Shown: positions 44,407 through 54,182, numbered from the stretch's first letter. The stretch is 64,000 nt of DNA from CALBJU01 sp965247125 (GCA_965247125.1 CBDFGO010000001.1:434001-498000); one strand, 5' to 3'. Notes: generated by a model from the sequence alone, not told the origin. Made by a program: numbers and translations.

Positions 44407-46597
44407 AACCAGAGGGCTCTACAAGCCAACTCAAACTGTCGCTCAGCGTGTCGTACGAGGCGACACCCGACGCAAGAGAACTTACATCGGCCGGAATCAT
44501 GGAAAAAGCCAACCGACTCCCGTCGGAGAGCCAGTCCATCTGACCAATAATCGGCCCCAGCATTTCCACCAAGATCACCGGATTCTCTGATCGATTCGTT
44601 GCCACGCTCGCCAGACCCTGGTTATTCCACGAGCCAAAAATCTTGTCGCCGCGCCCATTCCACAGAATAGTGTCAAGTATCTCTCCATTCGCGATGGGCA
44701 TTAACAGGCCTGTTCGAAGATCCAATACAGACATTCGCTCATTTCCTGAGGCATCCTCAGTACGCAGCACCACGCTTGATTCGTCCGGGGAAAGGGCAAA
44801 CTCGGAATCGGATAGTCCATCAAATATCAGTTCATCCTGGCCGTCAGATGCAATTTTTCGAAGCTCGCTATTACCGGCATCGGGGTCTGGTGTATGATAG
44901 ATGAGTGTTCCGTCGCTCGCTAGGGCAAAGACACCGCCATTGAGGAATGAAAGCGGTACGATCGGACCGATTGGCTCGAACGATTCCGGATCAAACGGAT
45001 ACGTAAATACATTGAAGTTATCATCCCCGTACAGGATGTGGCCTGATTCGGCGACGGTATGGATCCTTCCAGGCGAATGCATTCGTTGCGCATTTCCTGT
45101 TTCGAGATCATGAACAACCACAACCTCGTCTTGTCCATCGGATTCGACAGTAAGCAAGCGACCGTCGGACAGCAGTTGGTAGGGCATCGTGAAGCCACCG
45201 CCTAGACTGGATAGAGAATCCGTCGGACCGATTTCTGGAATTATGACAATAGTTTCGCCCACTTCGGAAGAAATCACCTCACCGTCCGGTCCCCACAGTG
45301 CTGCGGCAAAAACGGCATCATCATCGTAAATATCCAGTTCTATCCGTTCCGTGCCATCAGAACGGGCCTTCAGAATCTTTCCAGAGGACCCGGAAAGCAG
45401 CACGTATTCTCCGTCTTCAGAAAAGAACATTGCGACATAACCCTGCTCGCCAACCAGCCATTCTGCGCCGGTCTGTAGATTTTTGATTATGGTATCCGAT
45501 CCGGTAAATATACCCATCCTGGAGCCGTCCGGGGATATAGCAATAGTGACCGGGTGATCTGAACCTGCGTATTCAAACGAAACCTGCAAGCGCTTCACTG
45601 TCTTCGGCGGCGCCTCTTTTTCGGGCCAAACAACGATACCCAGTGCTACGACCAGCATGCCGAGCAGGAATGAAGCCGGCGCCAGCCATTTTGCGTGCCC
45701 AGCCTCCTGACCTGGTGCAGTTGGCGGAGTAATCGTCGAGAATCGAGTTGTTGAGCTTGATGTGATCTCGACGCCACCGAGATCAGCAATCAGGTCCGCG
45801 CTGCTCTGGTATCGCCGGCTTGCATCTTTAGTGCAGCACTTGTTCACGATGCGCTCCAACTCCATCGGCACCCCGGTCCGCAGCGCAGTGAGCGGTTCGG
45901 GATCCGTGTTGAGAATAGAGTAGACGACGGCCTGTTCGTAATCTCCTCCAAACGGATTCACACCCGAGATCATTTCGTAGAGCGTTACACCAAGCGCCCA
46001 GATGTCGGTTCTGGCGTCGACTTCTTCCCCGCGCGCCTGCTCCGGACTCATGTAGGCGACCGTACCCAGCGTAGAGCCCAGGCGCGTGAGTTTGGTGGAC
46101 TGCGCGGTCTGTGCGAGGCCGAAGTCCAGGATTTTCGCCTGACCGTCCTCCGTCAACATGATGTTGGCGCTCTTGATGTCGCGGTGCACGATGTCCTTGG
46201 TGTGGGCGGCCTTCAGTCCTGCTGCAACTTCGCTCCCGATGCGTACAGCTTCCTTCAGTTTGAGCGGGCCCTTCTTGATTCGATCCTCGAGCGTATCCCC
46301 CTCGATGAACTCCATCGCGATGAATGGGCTCGCCTCGGTGCCGTGTGGCGCATCGCTTGGAACCGCCTCGTCAATCTCGTGAATGACCGCGATGTTGGGA
46401 TGGGTCAGGGCGGCAGCAGCTCGGGCCTCGCGATAAAATCTGGCGCGGTCATCAGCCTGTGCCAGTGCCGCGGCGGGTAGCACTTTGATCGCAACCGTGC
46501 GCTCAAGCTTGGTGTCCTTGGCGCGATACACGATCCCCATTCCGCCGCGCCCGAGCTCTGCTACAATGCGATAATGAGATAATGTGGTGCCGACCAT
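44312..46597 (-). CDS. Ser/Thr protein kinase (PEGA/TolB-propeller type), 3' frameshifted
   Basis: 761 residues as it stands; about 873 if the frameshift near 44407 is repaired. The N-terminal Hanks-type kinase domain (about 9-275) has GRGGMGIVYRA, the VAIK lysine at 38, HRDIKSANIML, DFGLAQ, GTVAYMSPEQARGEEVDARTDIWALG. One transmembrane helix (LAPASFLLGMLVVALGIVVW) leads to a periplasmic β-propeller of TolB/WD-like blades. The last ~30 residues after VEPSG are out-of-frame sequence. Kinase function should survive, but the last propeller blades are lost. Confidence 0.9.
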   Translation of the reverse strand: MVGTTLSHYRIVAELGRGGMGIVYRAKDTKLERTVAIKVLPAAALAQADDRARFYREARAAAALTHPNIAVIHEIDEAVPSDAPHGTEASPFIAMEFIEGDTLEDRIKKGPLKLKEAVRIGSEVAAGLKAAHTKDIVHRDIKSANIMLTEDGQAKILDFGLAQTAQSTKLTRLGSTLGTVAYMSPEQARGEEVDARTDIWALGVTLYEMISGVNPFGGDYEQAVVYSILNTDPEPLTALRTGVPMELERIVNKCCTKDASRRYQSSADLIADLGGVEITSSSTTRFSTITPPTAPGQEAGHAKWLAPASFLLGMLVVALGIVVWPEKEAPPKTVKRLQVSFEYAGSDHPVTIAISPDGSRMGIFTGSDTIIKNLQTGAEWLVGEQGYVAMFFSEDGEYVLLSGSSGKILKARSDGTERIELDIYDDDAVFAAALWGPDGEVISSEVGETIVIIPEIGPTDSLSSLGGGFTMPYQLLSDGRLLTVESDGQDEVVVVHDLETGNAQRMHSPGRIHTVAESGHILYGDDNFNVFTYPFDPESFEPIGPIVPLSFLNGGVFALASDGTLIYHTPDPDAGNSELRKIASDGQDELIFDGLSDSEFALSPDESSVVLRTEDASGNERMSVLDLRTGLLMPIANGEILDTILWNGRGDKIFGSWNNQGLASVATNRSENPVILVEMLGPIIGQMDWLSDGSRLAFSMIPADVSSLASGVASYDTLSDSLSWLVEPSGYGSCGDVSRRQVCVLCSASRGRNNSANDSRN

Positions 46598-46722
46598 GGG
46601 ATTCCGAAGTGCGAAGGTCCAATTTCACTTATTCTCGGGCGGAATAGCAAATTTTCTTTGCGCTGTGTTAGGGATACAGATGATGCGTGTCAAGAGTTGG
46701 AACGACGATTGAAACTTGATGA

Positions 46723-46749
46723 TACCATAATGGTACTATTACAGTACCA
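46723..46749 (+). promoter_or_regulatory. Overlapping inverted repeats upstream of the vapB-type antitoxin
   Basis: Two palindromes share an arm: TACCAT-A-ATGGTA at 46723-46735 and TGGTACT-ATTAC-AGTACCA at 46731-46749. A further ATATGGT follows at 46755. They lie 20-45 bases before the GTG start of the ribbon-helix-helix antitoxin, which is where such proteins bind to repress their own operon. Confidence 0.65.
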
Positions 46750-46768
46750 CACAATATGGTGTCCAGCT

Positions 46769-47008
46769 GTGCCTGTGAATCTCTCCCTCAAAAACGTACC
46801 TGACCACGTGTATGCGCGCTTGAAGAGGCGGGCTGAGCGGCATCGTCGAAGCATGAACAGCGAAATAATTCAGATTCTCGACCGTTCACTGCGCCTGGAT
46901 CATGATCAAGCCGAACTGCTGAAAAGAATCGATGCTGTTAGAAGTAAACAGACATTTACGACCAGCAATGAAGAAATTCAGGCCGCGAAGGTACTCGGAA
47001 GGAAATGA
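46769..47008 (+). CDS. FitA/VapB-type antitoxin (ribbon-helix-helix)
   Basis: 79 residues from the GTG at 46769; the frame is open from 46658. The N-terminal NLSLKNVPDHVYARLKRRAERHRRSMNSEIIQIL is a classic RHH DNA-binding region of the FitA/Arc type. The C-terminal part should wrap the toxin. Its stop overlaps the PIN toxin start (ATGA). It is expected to neutralise the toxin and repress the operon through the palindromes upstream. Confidence 0.85.
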   Translation: MPVNLSLKNVPDHVYARLKRRAERHRRSMNSEIIQILDRSLRLDHDQAELLKRIDAVRSKQTFTTSNEEIQAAKVLGRK

Positions 47009-47418
47009 TCGTAGTCGACTCTAATGTGATTGCACACGCACTGATCACTAGTGAATGCAGTTTCGAAGTTCTTGAAATATGGAAAATCGACTCTGAATGG
47101 AACGCTCCGGAGCTGTGGATTAGCGAACTGCGAAGCACGCTTCTGAAATTCATTCGTATCAACCACTTTTCGATCTTGCTAGCCAACGAGGTTCTTGGCA
47201 CTGCCAGGGAGATGATGTCCTCGGGCACTGGAACAGTCGGGGATGAGCATGTTCTCAGGCTCGCAGTCGATTCCGGATGTTCGGCGTACGACTGCGAATT
47301 TGTGGCGATGGCGCAGCAGATGGATGCACCGCTATTGACGTACGACCGGAAGCTGCTGAAAGCCTTCCCCGAGCTGGCTGTCACTCCAGGTGAATGGCTG
47401 CTGCGTCGGGCGGGCTAG
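47005..47418 (+). CDS. VapC-type PIN domain ribonuclease toxin
   Basis: 137 residues. Acidic metal-binding residues of the PIN nuclease: D5 (VVDSNVIA), E41 (SELRSTLLKF), D96 (SAYDCEFVAMA) and D114 (LTYDRKLL). Likely cleaves tRNA or rRNA when freed from its antitoxin. Overlaps the antitoxin gene by 4 bases. Its 3' end overlaps the minus-strand sigma factor by 4 bases. Confidence 0.88.
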   Translation: MIVVDSNVIAHALITSECSFEVLEIWKIDSEWNAPELWISELRSTLLKFIRINHFSILLANEVLGTAREMMSSGTGTVGDEHVLRLAVDSGCSAYDCEFVAMAQQMDAPLLTYDRKLLKAFPELAVTPGEWLLRRAG

Positions 47419-48026
47419 AGGATGTGCCGTTTGTCTCTCAGGAATCGGTAGAGTAGCGCCCTGGCTCGAAAAATGTGCGCCTTGACGGTGCCGAGCGGTA
47501 GATCGAGTTCCTGTGCGATCTCTTCGTAGGATTTTTCCTGCTGGTGGCGCATCACGATAACGCGGTGATACTTCTGGGGGAGCCGATCGATGGCTTCCTG
47601 AATGAGCATCTTGCGTTCATCTTCTACGATGTGCCGATCAGGTCGGTAGGAGATGTCTGGAAGTTCGTACTCGACCTCGCCATCCTTGGTCTGGATAGGC
47701 TTGTCGATCGACATGGTGCTGAGTCTCTTCTTCCGAAGGAAATCAATCGTGTGGTTTGTCGCGATTTTGTAGAGCCAGGTCGAAAACGCGTAATCGGACG
47801 AGTAGGATTTGAGCGCAGCAAACGCTTTTATGAAACACTCCTGAACCAGATCGTCTACCTCGCCGGTCTTGCGTACCATTCGCTGGACGTGCCGAGACAG
47901 CGCGCCGCTATATTTTTCCATCAGCTCGTGGTACGCTGTCTGATCGCCGTCAAGAGCACGGGCAACCAGCAAACGATCCTGTTCACTCGACTGTGAAGGC
48001 GTATTGTCTTGAGCGCCCTTGGGCAT
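47415..48026 (-). CDS. ECF RNA polymerase sigma factor
   Basis: 203 residues from the ATG at 48026; the frame runs on to 48242 without a convincing N-terminus. Region 2 (DLVQECFIKAFAALKSYSSDYAFSTWLYKIATNHTIDFLRKKR) and region 4 (LPQKYHRVIVMRHQQEKSYEEIAQELDLPLGTVKAHIFRAR) are complete. No anti-sigma gene is adjacent on its strand. Divergent from the 48297 gene across 270 bases that probably carry both promoters. Confidence 0.92.
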   Translation of the reverse strand: MPKGAQDNTPSQSSEQDRLLVARALDGDQTAYHELMEKYSGALSRHVQRMVRKTGEVDDLVQECFIKAFAALKSYSSDYAFSTWLYKIATNHTIDFLRKKRLSTMSIDKPIQTKDGEVEYELPDISYRPDRHIVEDERKMLIQEAIDRLPQKYHRVIVMRHQQEKSYEEIAQELDLPLGTVKAHIFRARALLYRFLRDKRHIL

Positions 48027-48296
48027 CCGATGGAAAAGGTGATAAGTGGGGTAGCGAAATGTCAGGCAGCCGATAAGATAGCGACTATCTGATTGCGTCG
48101 CGACGCATCGATGTGTCATCAAGGGACTAAGGGCTCCTGGCGTCCCATCATACCGATGAACAGACGTATTTGGATCCTTTGAGTTGCGTTCAGGCATACC
48201 GATTGTACCCTGAATACACCCCGAGCGTACCCCGGCATCCAATTAGACGTATACTTGGGACTCTTCTCAGGATCAGACGCCTCGCGAAATCACACA

Positions 48297-49091
48297 ATGA
48301 AACTATTTAATGAAAATGAAATCGGCGCCATTTTGAAACGGGCGGCCGAACTGTCGCATGATGACTCGGACACGGCGTCCATGGGATTATCCGTCGAGGA
48401 GTTGCAGCAGCTGGGCACCGAAGCGGGTTTGAACCCCGAGTTCATCCTCCAGGCGGCAGCCGAGCTTCAGACAACCCGTCGGACTCCGGGGAAAAAGAAC
48501 TTTATTGGAGGACCCTTTTCCTACGATCGAGAGATTGTTCTAGACGGTGAAATATCATCCGCCGACTGGGAAGAAATGATCACACCCATTCGCAACACCT
48601 TCAAGGATCCCGGTTTGGTTTCGACCCGCGAGAATACCTACGAGTGGACCGCGAAGTCAGAAGGTGCCAACGCGCAGGTGACCGCTCGGCTTGTAAATGG
48701 GCAGACGCGAATCAATGTATTCTGGAACAACCCGGCCAGCGCCGTCCCTTTCATGATTCCAGTTTTGCTGAGTGGGATTGCGTCGCTTCCGATTGTTCTT
48801 GGTGCCCTCGAAATGACCGGATTTCCCGCGACAGCCGCGATCATCGGCGCAGTATCGACGGTGTTCCTGCTAGGACGGTTCGGCCTCGGCCGATACATAG
48901 ACCGGTTTAAGGAGAAAATCGATCAGATGATCGCGTCGTTCGAACTCATTTCTTCAAGAGGCGAACTGTCTCGCGCGCGAGAATCGCGCGCGTCTCTTGC
49001 TGAACAGCCTGCCGCTACGCGAATCGAACTGGAAGAGCCTGAACCCGAGCCTGAGTCCGAGCCGGCCATCAGAAATCGGAATCGAGCGTAA
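48297..49091 (+). CDS. Membrane protein with N-terminal helical domain
   Basis: 264 residues from the ATG at 48297. The N-terminus (KLFNENEIGAILKRAAELS) resembles a short helical module found at the start of many bacterial membrane and kinase-associated proteins. A middle β-rich segment is followed by two hydrophobic helices (FMIPVLLSGIASLPIVLGALEM and AAIIGAVSTVFLLG) and a Glu/Pro-rich tail. Function unknown. Divergent from the sigma factor, so it is a candidate partner or target of it. Confidence 0.7.
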   Translation: MKLFNENEIGAILKRAAELSHDDSDTASMGLSVEELQQLGTEAGLNPEFILQAAAELQTTRRTPGKKNFIGGPFSYDREIVLDGEISSADWEEMITPIRNTFKDPGLVSTRENTYEWTAKSEGANAQVTARLVNGQTRINVFWNNPASAVPFMIPVLLSGIASLPIVLGALEMTGFPATAAIIGAVSTVFLLGRFGLGRYIDRFKEKIDQMIASFELISSRGELSRARESRASLAEQPAATRIELEEPEPEPESEPAIRNRNRA

Positions 49092-49243
49092 TCGTTGCCT
49101 TCTGGCAGCCTCGTGAAGCGCGTCACATCGACCTGTCTTGCAAGGGATCATCCGAATTCACACTTACACACGCGTTTTTCCTGGACATTTTACGTTTATA
49201 CTAGGTAGATATATGACATCTCTTTTCCCATCATCGGAATAAA

Positions 49244-50482
49244 ATGAAAGCTAAGAGTACACAACTGGCGATCCTGCTGGTTTCGGCCACGTTGGTTCTG
49301 GCTGCCTGCGATTCTACCGATCTGGCTACAGAAGCCGGCGACGAAGTCTCAGGAGAAATCGCCCCGGCCAGCGGCACGCCTATCCCTGGCCAGTATATCG
49401 TTGTCCTGAAGGATTCCGGGATATCAGCGGGCAAAACTCGCAGGCAGGAGATCGAGGATTATGATGCCATGGAGGGCGTGGACATTGAGCATCGATACGA
49501 ATCCGTGTTTGCCGGTTTCTCAGCTCATCTCTCCCCCCAGGCCCTGGAAGAGCTGAGGGGTAATCCGGACGTTGCGTATATCGAGGAAGACCTGGTTGTA
49601 ACGCTTCCTCCGATCATTATTGGAGGTGGAGGCGATGTGATAGCGAACCCCAAGCCTGACAAACCTGACAAACCAGGAAAACCCGGAAATGGAGGAGGTG
49701 GTGATGACCCTGCACCTCAAGAGACCCCCTGGGGAATCGACCGGGTCAATTGCGGAGTGAGTGGGGCCGGTGGAACAGCTTGGGTGCTGGATACGGGCAT
49801 CGACCTGGATCACCCGGAGCTGAATGTCGACGTTGGGAATAGTAGATCGTTCTTGAACGGAAAACAGTCCACGAATCCCGACGATCAAAATGGACACGGT
49901 ACGCACGTCTCTGGTACTATCGCGGCTATCGACAACACGGAAGGTGTGATTGGTGTGGCCGCGGGTGCAACCGTTGTTTCGGTACGAGTACTGGACCGAC
50001 GAGGGAGTGGCACGTACGGAGGAGTAATCGCGGGAGTTGACTACGTCGCAGCTAACGGATCAACAGGTGATGTTGCCAACATGAGTCTTACGGGCGGATT
50101 CTCGCAGGCGATGAATGACGCGGTTAAGTCCGCGGCGGCGTCTTCAGGAGTGAAGTTCTTCCTGGCTGCCGGAAACCTGTCAACCAACGCTGCAACGAGG
50201 TCTCCTGCGAGTGCCAACGGCACGAACATCTATACCATTTCGGCAATGGGACAAGGGGACAACTGGGCTTCCTACTCGAATTATGGAAATCCGCCCATCG
50301 ATTATTGCGAACCGGGATCTGGCATTTCTTCTCTCTGGAAGAACGGTGGATACAAGACCATCAGTGGCACGTCGATGGCGACCCCGCATGCGGCGGGAAT
50401 AGCTCTTCTCGGAAATATCAGCGCAAACGGCACCGTCAACGGTGATCCAGACGGCAATGCGGACACGATTGGGGTTCATTGA
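49244..50482 (+). CDS. S8 family subtilisin-like peptidase, lipoprotein
   Basis: 412 residues. A lipobox (LVLAAC, Cys22) precedes an I9 inhibitor-type propeptide (about 48-120) and a Gly/Pro/Lys-rich linker. The catalytic domain has D183 (VLDTGIDLDH), H218 (NGHGTHVSG) and S377 (GTSMATPHAAG), with the oxyanion Asn near 311 (AAGN). All catalytic residues are present. Expected to be anchored by lipid and self-processed outside the cell or in the periplasm. Confidence 0.94.
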   Translation: MKAKSTQLAILLVSATLVLAACDSTDLATEAGDEVSGEIAPASGTPIPGQYIVVLKDSGISAGKTRRQEIEDYDAMEGVDIEHRYESVFAGFSAHLSPQALEELRGNPDVAYIEEDLVVTLPPIIIGGGGDVIANPKPDKPDKPGKPGNGGGGDDPAPQETPWGIDRVNCGVSGAGGTAWVLDTGIDLDHPELNVDVGNSRSFLNGKQSTNPDDQNGHGTHVSGTIAAIDNTEGVIGVAAGATVVSVRVLDRRGSGTYGGVIAGVDYVAANGSTGDVANMSLTGGFSQAMNDAVKSAAASSGVKFFLAAGNLSTNAATRSPASANGTNIYTISAMGQGDNWASYSNYGNPPIDYCEPGSGISSLWKNGGYKTISGTSMATPHAAGIALLGNISANGTVNGDPDGNADTIGVH

Positions 50483-50507
50483 ACGACCAATACATGTCAA
50501 AACACTG

Positions 50508-50538
50508 AGAGGGCGGGCCGCACAGCGGCCCGCCCTCT
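50508..50538. terminator. Strong hairpin between the subtilase and glnN genes
   Basis: A perfect 14-bp GC-rich stem (AGAGGGCGGGCCGC and its complement) with a 3-nt loop lies 25 bases after the subtilase stop and 26 bases before the glnN stop. T-runs are weak on both sides, so it may act as a bidirectional terminator or an mRNA 3' end block. Confidence 0.7.
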
Positions 50539-50564
50539 TGATTTCCCAAAGATCCCGAAATGGC

Positions 50565-52748
50565 CTATTTCACAAAGAGCATATCTCTGTAGGTGGGCAA
50601 CGGCCACAGATCGCCTGATGTGATGCGCTCAAGCCGATCGGTAGCGTGGCGGACCTTATTCATCGAGGGGATCACCGTATTCAGCATGTGAAGCGCCTTG
50701 TCGTGAACCGAGTCGCCCCCGAGATCCTTGTTGTTGTCAATCAACTCGCTGAGGGCAGCCTGAAGCTCATCGATGTAGGCTGCGACGTGATCGGCAACCT
50801 CCTTCACTCCTGTGGTCGAGACACCAACGCTATTTCCTTGGTCGATCGTCTGGACCAGCGACGAAAGATAGGTGGAGGCGGCCGGCATCACCATCGTGCG
50901 CGCGAGCGATTCGGTGGTTTCCGCTTCGATGTTAATGGTCAGGAAGTACTGTTCGACCCAGATTTCTTCGCGACTGCGCAATTCTGCTTCCGAGAGAACA
51001 TGGTACTTTTCGAACAGCGTGATATTCTTCTCAGAAACCAGCATGTCGAGAGCATCCAGCGTCGTTCTCAGGTTCAAGAGCCCCCGTCGCTCAGCTTCGG
51101 CGTGCCACTCCTCTGTATAGTTGTCACCGCCGAAAATGATGGCTTTCGATTCATGAACTGCGGCGCGAATAACATCCCCTGCGCCGTCTTCCAGCGAAGA
51201 ACCACCGGCCAGGCTGGCCTCAAGTGACTGTGCCATCTCGTCCAGTGATTCGGCAACGATTGTGTTGAGGACGGTGTTCGAGAAGGACACACTTTGACTG
51301 GAGCCGACGGCTCTGAACTCGAACTTGTTGCCCGTGAAGGCGAACGGAGAGGTTCGGTTTCTGTCACCAGCATGTCGGGGCAGGTGTGGGAGGACTGGCG
51401 TGCCGTGAGACATCGAGCCACCCTGCTTGCTTTCGGTGGCGATTCCTTCGTCGATCTGGTTGAACACATCTTCGAGTTGATCGCCCAGGAAGATCGAGAT
51501 GATGGCCGGAGGCGCTTCATTTGCGCCCAGACGGTGATCATTCGCGGCTGATGCGACCGAGACTCTGAGCAGATCCTGATGACGGTACACACTTTTGATG
51601 ACTGCAGCACAGAAGAAAAGAAACTGAAGATTGTCGTGCGGATTGTCGCCCGGTTCGAGCAAATTCATGCCCGTATCGGTTGCAATCGACCAGTTGTTGT
51701 GCTTCCCACTGCCGTTGATGCCCTTGAAGGGTTTCTCATGGAGCAGACACACCATACCATATTTTCGGGCAATGCGTCGAAGCGTGATCATCGTAAGCTG
51801 CTGATGATCACATGCCACGTTGGTGTTCTCAAATATGGGAGCAATCTCGTACTGGCTCGGTGCGACTTCATTGTGACGCGTCTTGACCGGGATTCCGAGA
51901 CGATAGAGTTCCTTTTCCGTCTCGAGCATGCAACTCAGTACGCGGTCCGGAATCGAGCCGAAATAGTGGTCATCCAGCTCCTGACCGCGGGGAGGTTTCG
52001 CACCGACCAGTGTGCGACCGCAGGTCATCAGGTCCGGGCGGCGGTAGTAATACTGCTCGTCAATCAGGAAGTATTCCTGCTCCACTCCCACTGTCGACGT
52101 CACTTTCGCCACTCCTTCGGTCCCGAATAACTCGAGGACACGAAGCGCCTGCTTGTTGATGACCTCCATCGAACGGAGCAGGGGTGTTTTGGCATCTAAC
52201 GCTTCACCGCTCCAGGAAGCAAACGCCGTAGGAATGGCGAGGTATGAACCCTTCGGATTCTCGACAATGAAGGCCGGCGATGTAGGATCCCAGACGGTGT
52301 AGCCGCGAGCTTCGAACGTTGCGCGCAGTCCACCACTCGGGAAGGAGGACGCGTCGGGTTCACCCTGGATCAAGTCCTTGCCTGAAAAACGGGCCATCGC
52401 TCCACCTCCCTTATTAGGGGTGATGAACGAGTCGTGTTTTTCGGCCGTAGACCCGGTAAGCGGCTGGAACCAGTGCGTGAAATGCGTCGCACCTCGCTCA
52501 ATCGCCCATTCTTTCATGGCCTGAGCCACATCGTCTCCAATCGTCGGATCGATCGGTTCGCCGCGATCGATTGTAGCCATCAGAGTGTCATACACCTCGG
52601 CGGAGAGACGATTTTTCATCTCGTCCAATCCAAAGGCATTCTCACCAAAGATGGATTCGATATCCATCGGTTTTGGCTTTGTGCCATTTCCATTGGTGGT
52701 GAATTTTGTTGCGGCCAGGATGTTGAAGTCCGTGTTGTGGCGACTCAT
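50565..52748 (-). CDS. glnN: Glutamine synthetase type III
   Basis: 727 residues, the size of GSIII and not of the ~450-residue GSI. Blocks typical of GSIII: FGENAFGLDEMKNRLS, ERGATHFTHWFQPLTGSTAEKHDSF, VEQEYFLIDEQYY, EVAPSQYEIAPIFENTNVACDHQQL and KGINGSGKHNNWS. Makes glutamine from glutamate and ammonia. An Lrp-family regulator lies 50 bases upstream on the same strand and is the obvious candidate regulator. Confidence 0.96.
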   Translation of the reverse strand: MSRHNTDFNILAATKFTTNGNGTKPKPMDIESIFGENAFGLDEMKNRLSAEVYDTLMATIDRGEPIDPTIGDDVAQAMKEWAIERGATHFTHWFQPLTGSTAEKHDSFITPNKGGGAMARFSGKDLIQGEPDASSFPSGGLRATFEARGYTVWDPTSPAFIVENPKGSYLAIPTAFASWSGEALDAKTPLLRSMEVINKQALRVLELFGTEGVAKVTSTVGVEQEYFLIDEQYYYRRPDLMTCGRTLVGAKPPRGQELDDHYFGSIPDRVLSCMLETEKELYRLGIPVKTRHNEVAPSQYEIAPIFENTNVACDHQQLTMITLRRIARKYGMVCLLHEKPFKGINGSGKHNNWSIATDTGMNLLEPGDNPHDNLQFLFFCAAVIKSVYRHQDLLRVSVASAANDHRLGANEAPPAIISIFLGDQLEDVFNQIDEGIATESKQGGSMSHGTPVLPHLPRHAGDRNRTSPFAFTGNKFEFRAVGSSQSVSFSNTVLNTIVAESLDEMAQSLEASLAGGSSLEDGAGDVIRAAVHESKAIIFGGDNYTEEWHAEAERRGLLNLRTTLDALDMLVSEKNITLFEKYHVLSEAELRSREEIWVEQYFLTINIEAETTESLARTMVMPAASTYLSSLVQTIDQGNSVGVSTTGVKEVADHVAAYIDELQAALSELIDNNKDLGGDSVHDKALHMLNTVIPSMNKVRHATDRLERITSGDLWPLPTYRDMLFVK

Positions 52749-52798
52749 TGGTGTTTGTGATTATGCGTGTGTCGTGAGAATCAGTGTAGGTCCAGAGC

Positions 52799-53296
52799 TT
52801 ATGTGGATGGATCGACTGGCGCCAGAGGTTCGAGGAGCATCGGATCCACCGGAACTACCCGTGTATCCTTGTAGCTCGACAGGACTATCGAACTTGAGGT
52901 TCCGTGGACCCCAGGCCAGGACTGGATGGTCGAGAGCAATTGCTCCAGACCAGCCGTATTTCGAATCAGGACGCGCAGGATGTGAGAGCCCTCTCCGGTA
53001 CTCGAATGGACCTCCTGCACCTGGTCCATTTTGCACGCGCGCTCAACAAACGACGCGTAGTGCTTCGAGCCGTCTACCATCACTCGAATGAATGCCGATA
53101 TATCGAAACCAGCCAGGCGAGGATTCACCACTGCGTGATATCCAGCAACGATACCGTGCTCCTCGAGCTTCCTGATTCGATCACTTACCGAGGGAACAGA
53201 CAGGGACACATCTTCCGCGATATCCTTGAGCTTAATGCGCCCCTGATCCTGCAATAGTTGCAGGATCCGCACGTCCGTTTCATCAATCCGACTCAT
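52799..53296 (-). CDS. Lrp/AsnC family transcriptional regulator
   Basis: 165 residues. N-terminal helix-turn-helix (DIAEDVSLSVPSVSDRIRKLEEHGIV) and C-terminal RAM domain (GFDISAFIRVMVDG…VQEVHSSTGEGSHILRVLI). Likely senses an amino acid and controls its own operon. Directly upstream of glnN and co-directional, which suggests nitrogen or glutamine control. Confidence 0.92.
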   Translation of the reverse strand: MSRIDETDVRILQLLQDQGRIKLKDIAEDVSLSVPSVSDRIRKLEEHGIVAGYHAVVNPRLAGFDISAFIRVMVDGSKHYASFVERACKMDQVQEVHSSTGEGSHILRVLIRNTAGLEQLLSTIQSWPGVHGTSSSIVLSSYKDTRVVPVDPMLLEPLAPVDPST

Positions 53297-53427
53297 TCAT
53301 CGTGACTTTATTTATTTAGGCATAAATATACTTCATCCTTTGTTATTCACCAACAACAGACTGATATGAGTTATTTTCTTATATAAACAAGCATTTTAGT
53401 CGTTATCGGCAGTTTTGCAAAAAATGT

Positions 53428-53464
53428 AAAAAAGTGCGGCGCTCCCCGAGGGGGAGCGCCGCAC
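53428..53464 (-). terminator. Rho-independent terminator downstream of the repeat protein gene
   Basis: A perfect 14-bp stem (GTGCGGCGCTCCCC and its complement) with a 3-nt loop, followed on the minus strand by six T (53428-53433) and a further T-rich stretch. It lies 25 bases past the stop at 53490. It shows that the repeat gene once had an intact 3' end. Confidence 0.93.
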
Positions 53465-53489
53465 CACAAGCGACAATAAGTTCGGAGCT

Positions 53490-54182
53490 TTATTGGTCCA
53501 TCAATGCCTTTAACACACGTCCGCGGTCTCCCGCCGATCCCACCTGTTTCGCCGCAGTCAGGTACGCTTCAACTTGATCATCTTCAACATACTCAGACGC
53601 ATTTATGAGAACACGCGCAGCGTCTCCACCGCTAGAAATACGCTGGGTCGATCGGAGAATCTCGGTAATAGTCTCGGCACCGGGATTACCCTCCGACAGA
53701 AGTGACAGCAAGACCCTGGCGTGATCGCCCGAAGATGAGATCGTTGCCACTGCTTTGAAAAACAGTGCCCGGTGTTCGGAGGATCCCGTGTAGTTGGGGG
53801 CCGCTGCCATGAGAACGCGCGCCTTGTCCCCGCTGCCGGAAATACTCTCAGCCGCGTCAAATGCCAGGCTGGCAGTCGATGCGTCAATCTCGTATTCCGA
53901 TAACAATGCTCTGAGGAGTCGGCTTCGATCACCAGAAGATCCAATGGTCTTCACGGCATCGAAATACAACTTGCGCACCCCGTCGTTTTCCGGAAATACT
54001 CCCAGTCCCGCCATCAAAACCCTCGTCTTGTCACCCGAGGATTCAATTGTAACGGCTACTTCAATGAGCCGGCTGTAGGCATCGTTGTCAGGCTCCGCTT
54101 CCAGCACCTTCATCAGCACGCGTGCTCGGTCTCCGGAGGAACCAACCGACCCGGTCAGCTCAAAAAATGCTGGCCGCGCGTC
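53490..54182 (-). pseudogene. C-terminal SSGD-repeat part of a stop-interrupted gene
   Basis: Same reading frame as the 54183-54812 gene, separated from it by one TAG at 54183-54185. Open reading continues directly after that stop (DARPAFFELTGSVGSSGDRARVL…), so the true fragment is longer than the GTG-started ORF at 54119. It consists of about six helical repeats of 32-34 residues, each with a (S/G)SGD-x2-(R)VL core. The TAG-bearing repeat is also 34 long when the stop counts as a residue. It is followed by a good terminator. Confidence 0.85.
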
